A DNA stretch of 64,000 bases from Caballeronia sp. dw_19. Its GTDB lineage: Bacteria > Pseudomonadota > Gammaproteobacteria > Burkholderiales > Burkholderiaceae. This document shows positions 44,949-54,107 of this stretch, piece by piece. Under the pieces are notes generated by a model. That model had not been told where the DNA came from. It ran no database searches and saw only the letters and a list, made by a program, of their open reading frames with translations. Made by a program: the position numbers and the translations under genes. Location of the stretch: contig NZ_JAAVUQ010000004.1 of assembly GCF_018449515.1 (NCBI RefSeq), positions 186,001 to 250,000 on the forward strand. The letters run 5' to 3'. Each line of letters opens with the position of its first letter. Position 1 is the first letter of the stretch.

Positions 44949-45755
44949 ATGCAAAGAAGCAGGCGTGACGCCGTAGACGGGTTGCTTCCCGACGAACGCG
45001 CAAAGCTGATTCTCGACAGGCTACGAACGCACGGCCGCGTACTGGCGACTGAACTCGCGCTCGAATTCAACACCTCCGAACACACGGTTCGCCGCCATCT
45101 GCGCGATCTGGCAGACGCGGGTCATTGCAAGCGTGTGTACGGCGGTGCGCTGCTGATCTCGCCCGCTGCACCGGCCGGGTCCACCCGTCTGCGCCAAGCG
45201 GCTGACCGCAAGGCCCAACTGGCCGTTGCGGCGGCATCCATCGTCCGGCCGCGGCAGATCATCCTGCTCGATGCCGGGTCGACCAACGTCGCTATCGCGG
45301 CCGCGCTTCCGGACAACGCCGATCTCACGGTCGTGACGAACTCCCCCGATGCCTGTTCGCGTCTGCTCGATCGCGCGGGTTTCGATGTCATTCTGATTGG
45401 CGGCCGGATGAGCGCGCGTGGAGCGGGGTCGCTCGGGGCCACTGCCCTTTTGCAGGTCCAGCAGATCAAGGCCGATCTGTGTTTCCTCGGCGCTTGCGCC
45501 ATCGACCCGGACGAGGGCGTGGCTGCATTCGAGGCGGAGGAAGCCGAGCTTAAACGTGCGATGGTCAAATCGAGCGGTCAGGTCGCCATCGCGATCACGT
45601 CCGAGAAGCTGATGACAGCGGCGCCCTTTTTCGTGGTGTCGGCGTCCGGCATTGAGCATTTGATCGTGGAGGCGGATGTCTCTGCGCAGCGGCTAGGCGA
45701 GTTCGAAAAAATCTGCGGCAACGTGATCGTGGCGCATGCGAGGGCCCGATCATGA
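44949..45755 (+). CDS. DeoR/GlpR-family regulator
   Basis: 268 residues. N-terminal HTH: DERAKLILDRLRTHGRVLAT, ELALEFNTSEHTVRRHLRDL and GHCKRVYGGAL. The C-terminal DeoRC sensor, a ribose-5-phosphate-isomerase-like fold for sugar phosphates, has ILLDAGSTNVAIAAAL, TVVTNSPD and DVILIGGRMSARGAGSLG. It overlaps the MFS gene by ATGA, so it probably represses its own operon and releases it on a phosphorylated sugar or related metabolite. Confidence 0.9.
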   Translation: MQRSRRDAVDGLLPDERAKLILDRLRTHGRVLATELALEFNTSEHTVRRHLRDLADAGHCKRVYGGALLISPAAPAGSTRLRQAADRKAQLAVAAASIVRPRQIILLDAGSTNVAIAAALPDNADLTVVTNSPDACSRLLDRAGFDVILIGGRMSARGAGSLGATALLQVQQIKADLCFLGACAIDPDEGVAAFEAEEAELKRAMVKSSGQVAIAITSEKLMTAAPFFVVSASGIEHLIVEADVSAQRLGEFEKICGNVIVAHARARS

Positions 45756-46903
45756 GACCTGTCGCTGAACGCATTGCCACCACGGCGGTGTTTCTTGCTA
45801 ACGGGCTGGGCATTGGCGCGTGGGCCGTCGAAGTCCCGCGGATCAAGGAAGCTTTATCGCTAAATGATGCATCGCTCGGGATCGCGCTTTTCTGTTTTGC
45901 GTTGGGCGCGATTGTTGCCATGCCGCTTGCGGGCCGCCTCGCGCCGCGTTTCGGAAGTGGCCGCGTCACAGCATTCCTGGGCGTTGCATTTGTTATTGCG
46001 CTGCCCTTGCCCGCGCTGGTGCCGGACTTCGCTTTGTTATGCGTCGTGCTCTTTGTATTGGGCGCTGCGAATGGCGCACTGGATGTATCGATGAACGGAC
46101 ATGCCAGTGCGATCGAAGGCGAATGGCAGGCGCCGATCATGTCGTCGTTTCATGCGGCGTGGAGCATGGGCGGCCTGTTGGGAGCGGCGGCGGGCGCGGC
46201 GCTTCAGGCCAATGGTATCGGCACGATGGGCGGACTGCTGTTGCCTGACGTCGTTATCGGCGCACTCATTTTGATCAGCGCTGTACTTGCGCTGCGGGAT
46301 ATTGGACCGAGGGGATTAGCGTCGGCTAGCGGTTTTACTTTGCCTAGCGCGGGCGTCATGAAACTCGCTGCCCTTGCCTTTCTCTGCATGCTGGTCGAAG
46401 GCGCTGTGGCGGACTGGAGCGCGGTGTTCCTGCGCTCGGCGCTCGACACGCAAGCAAGCGCAGCGGCGCTCGGCTATTCGTCGTTTGCGTTCGCGATGGC
46501 GGCATGCCGCGTGGTCGGAGATGTATCGGTTCGACGCTTGGGCGCGAGCGTCGTGGTCGCGTTTGGAGGGCTTATCGCAGCGCTGGGCTTGGCGTTGGTG
46601 CTGGGTTATCCGAACGTGGTCACCGCTTGCGTGGGGTTCGCGCTTGTGGGGATCGGTCTGGCTAACATCGTGCCGGTGATCTTTAGTGCCGCGGGCCGTT
46701 CAACGACAACGCCGGCTGTTGGTGTTTCCATGGCCGCTACGGCGGGTTATGCCGGTTTTTTGGTGGGACCGCCGGTGATCGGGCTGGGCGCGGGTTTACT
46801 GGGTTTACGGCTCGCGTTGTGTGGGCTTTTGCTGGCTGCTTTGATCGTCTGTCTGGTGGGGGGGAAAGCCGTGAGCCGGGCTGGCGTCGAGCGGGTGGTT
46901 TAA
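45752..46903 (+). CDS. YbjJ/fucose-permease-like MFS transporter
   Basis: 383 residues, twelve helices. VFLANGLGIGAWAVEVPRIK at the start, AANGALDVSMNGHASAIEGE in helix 4-5 and SSFHAAWSMGGLLGAAAGAA are the characteristic YbjJ blocks (NG.....G.W....P.I; D..MN..A...E). Linked by a 4-bp overlap to the DeoR gene. Substrate probably a sugar or sugar-like compound, judged by the regulator type. Confidence 0.87.
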   Translation: MRPVAERIATTAVFLANGLGIGAWAVEVPRIKEALSLNDASLGIALFCFALGAIVAMPLAGRLAPRFGSGRVTAFLGVAFVIALPLPALVPDFALLCVVLFVLGAANGALDVSMNGHASAIEGEWQAPIMSSFHAAWSMGGLLGAAAGAALQANGIGTMGGLLLPDVVIGALILISAVLALRDIGPRGLASASGFTLPSAGVMKLAALAFLCMLVEGAVADWSAVFLRSALDTQASAAALGYSSFAFAMAACRVVGDVSVRRLGASVVVAFGGLIAALGLALVLGYPNVVTACVGFALVGIGLANIVPVIFSAAGRSTTTPAVGVSMAATAGYAGFLVGPPVIGLGAGLLGLRLALCGLLLAALIVCLVGGKAVSRAGVERVV

Positions 46904-46924
46904 ACGCTAAGCGTTGGGCGTGGG

Positions 46925-48045
46925 ACCTGCCGGTTGGGCGGTTTTGGGGTTAGTGGTCGAGGTCTATGCCGGGTTGGTCGGTTCCGGGGCTAGCGGTCGG
47001 GGTCTATGCCGGGTTGGTCGGTTCTGGGGCTAGCGGTCGGGGTCTATGCCGGGTTGCTGCTTTCGGCCGTGGCGGTCTGCCTGAGTCGGATTTTCTCTTT
47101 ATCACTGTTAGCCACTGTGCGTGGCGGCACGTCATTTCTTTGTCCAAAGCGACAAAGAAACGAAGCAAAGAAAACGCTTTCAACCACGCTACCCTAAGTG
47201 TCCACAGCGTGCAGTTTCTATTCATAGGTGCCCCAAAAGCACGGTGCTCGCCAGAGCGGAGGATGTTTGAACCCCTCCTTCTCGCGAATCCTGACACGAA
47301 CACGCTTCGCCCCGTACGCTCTCGGGCAAGCACCATTGCCAATGAATCCGCACGGCCTCACGCATTTTGGCTGCCGCACTCTTCCGCGTGTCAGCTACGT
47401 GGTCTGACCGTTATGTCGGTAGGTCGCAGCACCACGCGTGTTGCCGCTCCAGTTTTGGTGAGTCACCCGCGTGGTCCCCACAGTCATTTGCGTAAGTACG
47501 GCCTTACGCATCTTCGCGACCTCGTTTCCAGCAGGGTTGGCGATATGGTTCGAGGCGCGTACACATTTGCAGGGAGGTCGTCCGCGGATAGCGCGGGGTG
47601 CCCCTTGGGCAGGTTCAATCACTGGTGGCGAAGCGTGTGGGTATCCGTGTTCGGAGAAAGAGGGGTTCAAACATCCTCCGCTCTGGCGAGCACCGTGCTT
47701 TTGGGGCACCTATGAATAGAAACTGCACGCTGTGGACACTTAGGGTAGCGTGGTTGAAAGCGTTTTCTTTGCTTCGTTTCTTTGTCGCTTTGGACAAAGA
47801 AATGACGTGCCGCCACGCACAGTGGCTAACAGTGATAAAGAGAAAATCCGACTCAGGCAGACCGCCACGGCCGAAAGCAGCAACCCGGCATAGACCCCGA
47901 CCGCTAGCCCCAGAACCGACCAACCCGGCACCAACCCCGACCGCAAACCCCAGAACCTAGCACCCCGGCATCGACCCTTGACCGCTAACCCCAGAACCGC
48001 CCACCCCAGCATAGCCCCCGCCCCCCCGGGAAAAACCTCCCGCCC
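46925..48045. repeat. ~1.1-kb composite element, second copy, with 40-bp tail repeats
   Basis: Reverse B-type arm (about 47345 down to 46931), spacer, forward A-type arm (about 47500-47960). It matches 26895-27910 in the opposite overall orientation. The spacers align too (for example TCGTCCGCGGATAGCG next to the A head, and a GTAAGGCCGTA-like stretch). On the left side three copies of a 40-bp unit end at 46970, 47010 and 47050; on the right about three degenerate copies of the same unit run 47888-48010. It fills the gap between the convergent MFS and DUF2968 genes. Confidence 0.88.
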
Positions 48046-48057
48046 CCTTCGCAAAAC

Positions 48058-48786
48058 TCACTGCGGCATCAAATCCCCATCCGCCTGACGCTGAAGATCC
48101 TGCACCTTGGTCTGCAACGCACGCAATTCCGCTTGAGCCGCGTCCTGCTGCGCCCGCAACGTGATAATGGCTGCCTGCTGTTGCGCCTGACGATCAACGA
48201 CCTGAGTTTGCTGCGCGCGCGCCACATCGACATCCGCTTGCAAGCGGCTCGCCCGGTTCTGCTGCAAAGCAATCAGCCGATCCGCGAAGGCGTTTTCAGC
48301 CTGTAACTTCTCGCGACGTATTTCCGAATCGGCAAGTTGGGCCGTGCTCTTCGCGAAGTCCGCATAAACCGCTTCGGCACGCGTATCGGTCTGCGTCTTG
48401 ATCACGCGCCAAAACTTCTTTTGCTGGAACAGCGCGACGTAATACGTCATCTGGTCCGGATAGAACAACATGCTCGCGCCATAACTGCCGTTATAGGTCG
48501 TGCGCATCTCTATTACCTTGCCGTCACGGATCATCTGCTGCAACTCGGTAATGCTGCCGTTGCTGCCGTCGCTTCCATTACCCGGCGCCTGCGGTTCGTC
48601 AGCCGCGCCGTTGGTCAGCAAGCCACGCCGCGCGCTCGCATCGCCAAGCGCATTTCCCGATGCCGACGGCGAATCCTGCCGCGCAGGCGTTGCCGCTAAT
48701 GCTGTTGTTGCGGCGCAAGCGGCCGTGCAGACCACCGCTCCTGCCCAGAGAACTACCCCGCGCTGCCATTTATTATTGGATTTCAT
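48058..48786 (-). CDS. DUF2968 exported coiled-coil protein
   Basis: 242 residues from ATG 48784-48786. Signal peptide WAGAVVCTAACAATTALA-A. After a low-complexity linker, ITELQQMIRDGKVIEMRTTY, GSYGASMLFYPDQMTYYVAL and FQQKKFWRVIKTQTD form the DUF2968 domain. Residues ~150-235 are a Gln-rich coiled coil (SRLQADVDVARAQQTQVVDR, LRALQTKVQDLQRQ). Burkholderiales-restricted family of unknown function, periplasmic. Confidence 0.85.
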   Translation of the reverse strand: MKSNNKWQRGVVLWAGAVVCTAACAATTALAATPARQDSPSASGNALGDASARRGLLTNGAADEPQAPGNGSDGSNGSITELQQMIRDGKVIEMRTTYNGSYGASMLFYPDQMTYYVALFQQKKFWRVIKTQTDTRAEAVYADFAKSTAQLADSEIRREKLQAENAFADRLIALQQNRASRLQADVDVARAQQTQVVDRQAQQQAAIITLRAQQDAAQAELRALQTKVQDLQRQADGDLMPQ

Positions 48787-48988
48787 GGAATTTCCGAGTT
48801 CTTTGAACAAAGCGAAACCGACCGGATTATGGCAGATAGAATGCGCCGATATTCATTGGCCACATCCAAAAACCGTGTTCTTTGAGTCGAAATCGAAGCA
48901 GCGGATAGTCCGTATACCCAGTGAACCAGTTGCGGCATGTGTCGAAGGCCGCGAGGTTAAGCAAAAGGCCCCGTCGTAACGCCCACCT

Positions 48989-49861
48989 TCACCTGAAAAT
49001 ATCGGCAACAAGGTTCGACACCGCCCGTATGCGCTCGCTGCCACGCAGCGCCGGATGCAGGACCATCCAGACATCCTGATCCAGCTCCCTGATATGCGGT
49101 TCGATGCAGACCAGATCACTGGTCGTATCACCCGCCAGTTGCGCGAGCACGCCCAGACCCGAGCCGCCCAGCACGCCGTCGAACACGCCCAGCACATAAC
49201 TGCTGCGAAGGCTCGGCGCAGGTGCGCCCGGCAGCGTCTTGAGCCAGCGGGCCGCGGGATGGTCCCCCCGGCGCTCGTCATAACCGACGAAGGAAAGCTT
49301 GCTCCACTCCTTCTTCTTGATGGCCACCTTGTGACGCAGGTAATAGTCTCGCGATGCATATAAACCAAAGCGAACCTTGCCGATCCGGCGGACGTACAGG
49401 TCACCCTCGTCCGGGCACTCCGACCAGATGGCAATGTCGGCTTCACGTCGGGCAAGGTTGTATGGCTGCTGCGAGGTCAGCACTTCAATGGCCAGTCCGG
49501 GAAACCTTTCCTGGAAGGAGCCGAGAAGCTTCATCAGGATGTAGGACATCCACTCGACCGCATTGATCCTGACCGTTCCTTCAAGACCGTGAGAACCCGT
49601 GACATCCCCGGCCCGTTCGATCTGGTGCGCCAGGGCTTCCATCTGCTCGGCCCATGCAAGCACCCGCTGCCCGAACGTCGTGACTGCGCAGCCGGAAGGC
49701 ACGCGGTCAATCAGGGGTTCACCCAATCTTCTTTCAAGCTCCGTCAAGCGGCGCGACAGCGTTGCCGCGCTAAGATCGCACGCCGCAGCGGCGGATCTCA
49801 TGGTTCCTTCTCGGGCGATGGCAAGCAAAAGCCGCAAGTCGTCCCAGTCAACGTGTTCCAT
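48989..49861 (-). CDS. LysR-family regulator
   Basis: 290 residues from ATG 49859-49861; an ATG 12 codons upstream is also in frame. HTH: VDWDDLRLLLAIAREGTMRS, AAAACDLSAATLSRRLTELE and RLGEPLIDRVPSGCAVTTFG. The effector domain contains RREADIAIWSECPDEGDLYV. It is divergent from the ribose-type transporter at 50100 with ~240 bp between. No LacI-type RbsR is present nearby, so this LysR may have taken that role, though it could act elsewhere. Confidence 0.87.
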   Translation of the reverse strand: MEHVDWDDLRLLLAIAREGTMRSAAAACDLSAATLSRRLTELERRLGEPLIDRVPSGCAVTTFGQRVLAWAEQMEALAHQIERAGDVTGSHGLEGTVRINAVEWMSYILMKLLGSFQERFPGLAIEVLTSQQPYNLARREADIAIWSECPDEGDLYVRRIGKVRFGLYASRDYYLRHKVAIKKKEWSKLSFVGYDERRGDHPAARWLKTLPGAPAPSLRSSYVLGVFDGVLGGSGLGVLAQLAGDTTSDLVCIEPHIRELDQDVWMVLHPALRGSERIRAVSNLVADIFR

Positions 49862-50099
49862 TTTTGAAACGCTCGCTTTCGATTTTAGACGTAGCATATC
49901 GCGAATCGCGAGGATAGCATTAGACCCGGATGGGCTGGATTGCCGCTTGATTTACGCCACGGCTCATGCATCGGGTTTGTACGTATTAGCGTTAAAGCGA
50001 TCCGGCAACAAGCATGTCGTTCAAATTGATTTACTGACCAAACGACTCGACGGCTATTCCCTCAGTAGACCGAAGAGCGAACTAACTAACGGAGACTCT

Positions 50100-51074
50100 A
50101 TGACCCGCAAAGCTAATCAAGCACGGCGCCGCTTACTCGCTGCGACCGCGGCGACCGCAGTAGCAGCCGCATTCTCGCTGTTGCCTGTCTCGTCGGCGTT
50201 CGCTCAAACGGCGAAAAAACCCGTTGTCGCCCTCGTGATGAAGTCACTCGCCAATGAGTTCTTCCTCACCATGGAAACGGGCGCCAAGGATTACCAGGCG
50301 CATAACGCGAGCAAGTTCACGCTCATCTCGAACGGCATCAAGGACGAAACCGATACCGCGAACCAGATTCGCATTGTCGAGCAGATGATTGTCTCGAAGG
50401 TCGACGCGCTCGTGATCGCCCCGGCTGATTCGAAAGCGCTCGTTCCGGTCATCAAGAAGGCCGTGGATGCAGGGATCATCGTGGTGAACATCGACAACCA
50501 GCTTGATCCTGATGTGCTCAAATCGAAGGACCTGAACGTGCCGTTCGTCGGCCCGGACAACGCGAAGGGCGCGAGGCTGGTCGGAGATTATCTGGCCAAG
50601 CGACTCAAGGCCGGCGATGAAGTCGGCATTATCGAAGGCGTGTCGACCACGACCAATGCGCAGCAACGCACAGCCGGTTTCAAGCAAGCGATGCAAGCAG
50701 GCGGCATGAAGGTTGTTGCGCTGCAATCGGGCGACTGGGAAATCGACAAGGGCAACGCGGTGGCATCGCAGATCCTGAACGCGAACCCGAACATCAAGGC
50801 GCTGCTGTGCGGCAACGACAACATGGCACTCGGCGCGGTGGCTGCCGTGCGGGCGGCCGGCAAGGCGGGCAAGGTGCAGGTCGTCGGTTATGACAACATC
50901 AACGCCATCAAACCGATGCTCGCCGACGGCCGGGTGCTTGCAACGGCCGATCAATACGCCGCGAAACAAGCGGTATTTGGTATCGACACGGCTTTGAAAG
51001 CGCTCTCCGCGCACCAGAAACAGTCGCAACTGTCGAGCGTGGTGGAAACGCCAGTCAACCTGATCACCAAGTAA
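50100..51074 (+). CDS. rbsB: Ribose-type periplasmic sugar-binding protein
   Basis: 324 residues from ATG 50100, with GGAG upstream; longer in-frame extensions lie antisense to the LysR gene and have no protein character. Twin-arginine-like basic start (ARRRLLAATAATAVAAAFSL) and cleavage at AFA-Q. KKPVVALVMKSLANEFFLTM opens the type I binding fold. RIVEQMIVSKVDALVIAPAD, VGIIEGVSTTTNAQQRTAGF and VVGYDNINAIKPML are RbsB-family blocks. A hairpin between this gene and the ATPase probably gives excess binding protein. Confidence 0.9.
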   Translation: MTRKANQARRRLLAATAATAVAAAFSLLPVSSAFAQTAKKPVVALVMKSLANEFFLTMETGAKDYQAHNASKFTLISNGIKDETDTANQIRIVEQMIVSKVDALVIAPADSKALVPVIKKAVDAGIIVVNIDNQLDPDVLKSKDLNVPFVGPDNAKGARLVGDYLAKRLKAGDEVGIIEGVSTTTNAQQRTAGFKQAMQAGGMKVVALQSGDWEIDKGNAVASQILNANPNIKALLCGNDNMALGAVAAVRAAGKAGKVQVVGYDNINAIKPMLADGRVLATADQYAAKQAVFGIDTALKALSAHQKQSQLSSVVETPVNLITK

Positions 51075-51210
51075 GCCTGCTGGCCCCAAGCCAACCGGCA
51101 TGCGTCATTGCGGTTGGCCGCGGTGGCGCATGCTGAACGAACGCTGCAAGCGGCGTAGAGTATCCCGACGCGCGCCCGGCTTTAGCTTCAAGTATTCCAA
51201 CGTGTAGTGC

Positions 51211-51234
51211 GCCCCGGCTCTTTATGGCCGGGGC
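51211..51234 (+). terminator. Intercistronic hairpin between rbsB and rbsA
   Basis: GCCCCGGC (51211-51218) and GCCGGGGC (51227-51234) form a perfect 8-bp stem with an 8-nt loop and no U-tract. This suits partial termination or 3'-end protection of the rbsB message rather than full termination. Confidence 0.6.
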
Positions 51235-51275
51235 GAAACTCGCATTCCAGTACCCGCCCTAGCCTCTCATAAGCG

Positions 51276-52895
51276 ATGCCCAGTCCAATAGTCCCTTCCG
51301 CCGACATAGCGCCGGTGCTGACCATTCACGGGATCGGCAAGACCTACGTCGAACCCGTGCTCGCGGACGTCTCGCTCCACCTGCGTCCCGGTGAAGTGCT
51401 CGCGCTGACAGGCGAAAACGGCGCCGGCAAGAGCACGCTCTCGAAGATCGTAGGCGGTCTTGTGATACCCACTACAGGTTCAATGCAGCTCGGTGGTATC
51501 TCATACGCGCCGGCAAGCCGCAGCGACGCCGAAGCGCTCGGCGTGCGCATGGTGATGCAGGAACTGAACCTGTTGCCCACGCTGTCGGTTGCTGAAAACC
51601 TCTTTCTGAATCGCCTGCCAAAACGAAAACGCGGGCTGGGCTGGATCGACCGCACGACACTGCGCGAAAACGCGCGCCAGGCGATGGCCCAGGTCGGGCT
51701 CGATGCTATCGACCCGGATACGCTCGTGGGTGAACTCGGGATCGGCCATCAACAGATGGTCGAGATCGCGCGCAACCTGATCGGCGATTGCCGCGTGCTG
51801 ATCCTCGATGAACCCACCGCCATGCTCACGGCTCGCGAAGTCGACCTGCTGTTCGAGCAAGTCGCCCACCTGAAGTCGCGCGGCGTGGCGCTGGTATATA
51901 TCTCGCATCGGCTGGAAGAACTGGCGCGGATCGCCGAACGCGCGGCCGTGTTGCGCGACGGGCGGCTCGTGCACGTAGACACCATACGCAATCTCACCAG
52001 CGACAAGCTCGTCACGCTGATGGTCGGACGCGATATTGGCGAACGTATCGACCTCGGCGAACGCCGCATCGGCGCGACGGCATTCAAGGTGCAAGGCATG
52101 ACGCGCGGCCACGCCGTGCGTGACGTATCGTTTGAAATAAAGGCCGGCGAGATCTTCGGCATCAGCGGGTTGATCGGCGCGGGCCGGACCGAACTCATGC
52201 GGCTGATCTACGGCGCGGATCGGGCGGATAGCGGCAGCATCTCGATCGCGCACCAGGGTGCGGCGCTCAAGACCGTCAGCATCAAGTCACCCTCCGATGC
52301 AGTGCGCCAGGGTATTGCGCTCATCACCGAAGACCGCAAGGGCGAAGGCTTGTTACTGCCCCAGCCGATTGCCGCGAACATTTCGCTGGGCAATATTGGC
52401 GCGGTATCGACGCACGGTTTTATCGATACCCGCCGCGAGACCGAACTCGCGCAGAAACAGATCGACGCCATGCGGATTCGCACGTCGAGCGCTGCGCAAC
52501 CGGTGTCCGAACTCTCGGGCGGCAATCAGCAGAAGGTGGTGATCGGCCGCTGGCTCGCGCGCGATTGCACGGTTCTGCTCTTCGACGAACCCACGCGCGG
52601 CATCGACGTCGGCGCCAAGTTCGACATCTATGCACTGATGGGCGCCCAGGCGCGCGAAGGCCGCGCGCTGGTGGTCGTGTCCAGCGACCTGCGCGAGCTG
52701 ATGCTGATCTGCGACCGGATCGGCGTGATGTCGGCGGGACGCATGACCGGCGTCTTCGAACGCGATAACTGGTCGCAGGACGCATTGCTGGCCGCAGCGT
52801 TCGCGGGTTATGCAGCCCGCGATAAAATCCTCAGCGAATCTATTGAACCGGGCGCCGAGACGCCGGACTTCCCTATCACGGAGCACCAGTCATGA
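51276..52895 (+). CDS. rbsA: Ribose-type ABC transporter ATPase (two nucleotide-binding domains)
   Basis: 539 residues. Domain 1: Walker A ALTGENGAGKSTLSKIVGG, signature-like ELGIGHQQMVEIARNLIGD, Walker B VLILDEPTAML and ALVYISHRLEEL. Domain 2: degenerate Walker A SGLIGAGRTELMRLIYGADR, signature SELSGGNQQKVVIGRWLARD and Walker B LLFDEPTRGIDVGAKFD. This tandem layout with GAGRTE in domain 2 is normal for RbsA/MglA/XylG ATPases. It overlaps the permease gene by ATGA. Confidence 0.93.
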   Translation: MPSPIVPSADIAPVLTIHGIGKTYVEPVLADVSLHLRPGEVLALTGENGAGKSTLSKIVGGLVIPTTGSMQLGGISYAPASRSDAEALGVRMVMQELNLLPTLSVAENLFLNRLPKRKRGLGWIDRTTLRENARQAMAQVGLDAIDPDTLVGELGIGHQQMVEIARNLIGDCRVLILDEPTAMLTAREVDLLFEQVAHLKSRGVALVYISHRLEELARIAERAAVLRDGRLVHVDTIRNLTSDKLVTLMVGRDIGERIDLGERRIGATAFKVQGMTRGHAVRDVSFEIKAGEIFGISGLIGAGRTELMRLIYGADRADSGSISIAHQGAALKTVSIKSPSDAVRQGIALITEDRKGEGLLLPQPIAANISLGNIGAVSTHGFIDTRRETELAQKQIDAMRIRTSSAAQPVSELSGGNQQKVVIGRWLARDCTVLLFDEPTRGIDVGAKFDIYALMGAQAREGRALVVVSSDLRELMLICDRIGVMSAGRMTGVFERDNWSQDALLAAAFAGYAARDKILSESIEPGAETPDFPITEHQS

Positions 52896-53893
52896 CTGTA
52901 CAAACAACTACGCCGAAATCGCAAACGGAGCCGCCCAAAAGCGCGAAGCCGATCGGCACCCGACTGGGGTTCTCGAACTACCTGGGCCTGATGGGGGCGC
53001 TCATCGCGATGATCGCGCTCTTCTCCGTGCTGAGCTCGCACTTCCTGAGCTACGACACCTTCAGCACCATCGCGAATCAGATTCCCGATCTGGTCGTGAT
53101 GTCGGTGGGCATGACGTTCGTGCTGATTATTGCGGGTATCGATCTGTCGGTGGGGTCGGTGCTGGCATTGGGTGCGGCCGTGACCAGCGTCGCGGCATTG
53201 CAATGGCACTGGGGGGCGCTGCCGGCCGCATTGCTCGGCATGGCCGGTGCGGCGCTCACCGGCTGCGTGACCGGGGCCGTGACGGTGGGTTGGCGCATCC
53301 CTTCGTTCATCGTTTCGCTAGGTGTGCTGGAAGCGGCACGCGGTCTTGCCTACCAGATGACGAACTCGCGCACGGCGTACATTGGCGACGCCTTCGACTT
53401 TCTCTCGAACCCCATCGCGTTCGGTATCTCTCCTTCATTCCTGATTGCTATCGCCGTGATGGTCGTGGCGCAACTCGTGCTCACCCGAACGGTTTTTGGC
53501 CGCTATCTGGTCGGCATCGGCACCAATGAGGAGGCCGTGCGGCTGGCAGGGGTCAACCCACGGCCGTACAAGGTCATCGTATTTGCGCTAATGGGTCTGC
53601 TCTCGGGTCTGGCAGCCCTGTTCCAGATCTCCCGGCTTGAAGCGGCCGACCCCAACGCGGGTTCGGGGATCGAACTGCAGGTGATTGCAGCGGTTGTGAT
53701 CGGCGGCACGAGCCTGATGGGTGGACGCGGCTCTGTTATCAGCACGTTCTTCGGCGTCCTGATCATTTCGGTGCTTGCAGCAGGTCTCGCACAGATCGGC
53801 GCGAACGAGCCAACCAAGCGGATCATCACCGGTGCGGTGATTGTGGTGGCGGTCGTGCTGGATACGTACCGCAGCAAACGGCGCATCATGTAA
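52892..53893 (+). CDS. rbsC: Ribose-type ABC transporter permease
   Basis: 333 residues, 8-10 helices. VVMSVGMTFVLIIAGIDLSV then GSVLALGA is the RbsC signature region. GVNPRPYKVIVFALMGLLSG and GGTSLMGGRGSVISTFFGVL complete the pattern. One permease gene is enough, as it works as a homodimer. A perfect dyad follows 51 bp after the stop. Confidence 0.92.
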   Translation: MTVQTTTPKSQTEPPKSAKPIGTRLGFSNYLGLMGALIAMIALFSVLSSHFLSYDTFSTIANQIPDLVVMSVGMTFVLIIAGIDLSVGSVLALGAAVTSVAALQWHWGALPAALLGMAGAALTGCVTGAVTVGWRIPSFIVSLGVLEAARGLAYQMTNSRTAYIGDAFDFLSNPIAFGISPSFLIAIAVMVVAQLVLTRTVFGRYLVGIGTNEEAVRLAGVNPRPYKVIVFALMGLLSGLAALFQISRLEAADPNAGSGIELQVIAAVVIGGTSLMGGRGSVISTFFGVLIISVLAAGLAQIGANEPTKRIITGAVIVVAVVLDTYRSKRRIM

Positions 53894-53944
53894 GCGCTGG
53901 CCGAACCCGGTCCCGAGCGCTCGTGCAGCCGCGCTTTGGATAGT

Positions 53945-53971
53945 TGATTCGCGCTAAATAGGCGCGAATCA
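53945..53971 (+). promoter_or_regulatory. Perfect 10-bp hairpin/dyad between rbsC and rbsK
   Basis: TGATTCGCGC (53945-53954), TAAATAG loop, GCGCGAATCA (53962-53971). No U-tract follows, so it is either an mRNA-stabilising hairpin or an operator ahead of the kinase gene. Confidence 0.5.
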
Positions 53972-54107
53972 CGGGTGGCTCAAGAAAACGTGTCCCTATT
54001 ATCGCCGACGTCCGTGGCACCCAGTTTGGGCTTAGCGCATTCATTTAAGGTGCTTAACAAAAGCTCAACCCCGGTGATCGAGCCGTTCGCCAGCAGGAGA
54101 AATTGAA

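Noticed and set aside
47598..47960. Conserved peptides such as NCTLWTLRVAWLKAFSLLRF in several places
   Set aside because: They come from the dispersed repeat DNA. Both strands give equally conserved peptides, and start/stop context differs between copies.
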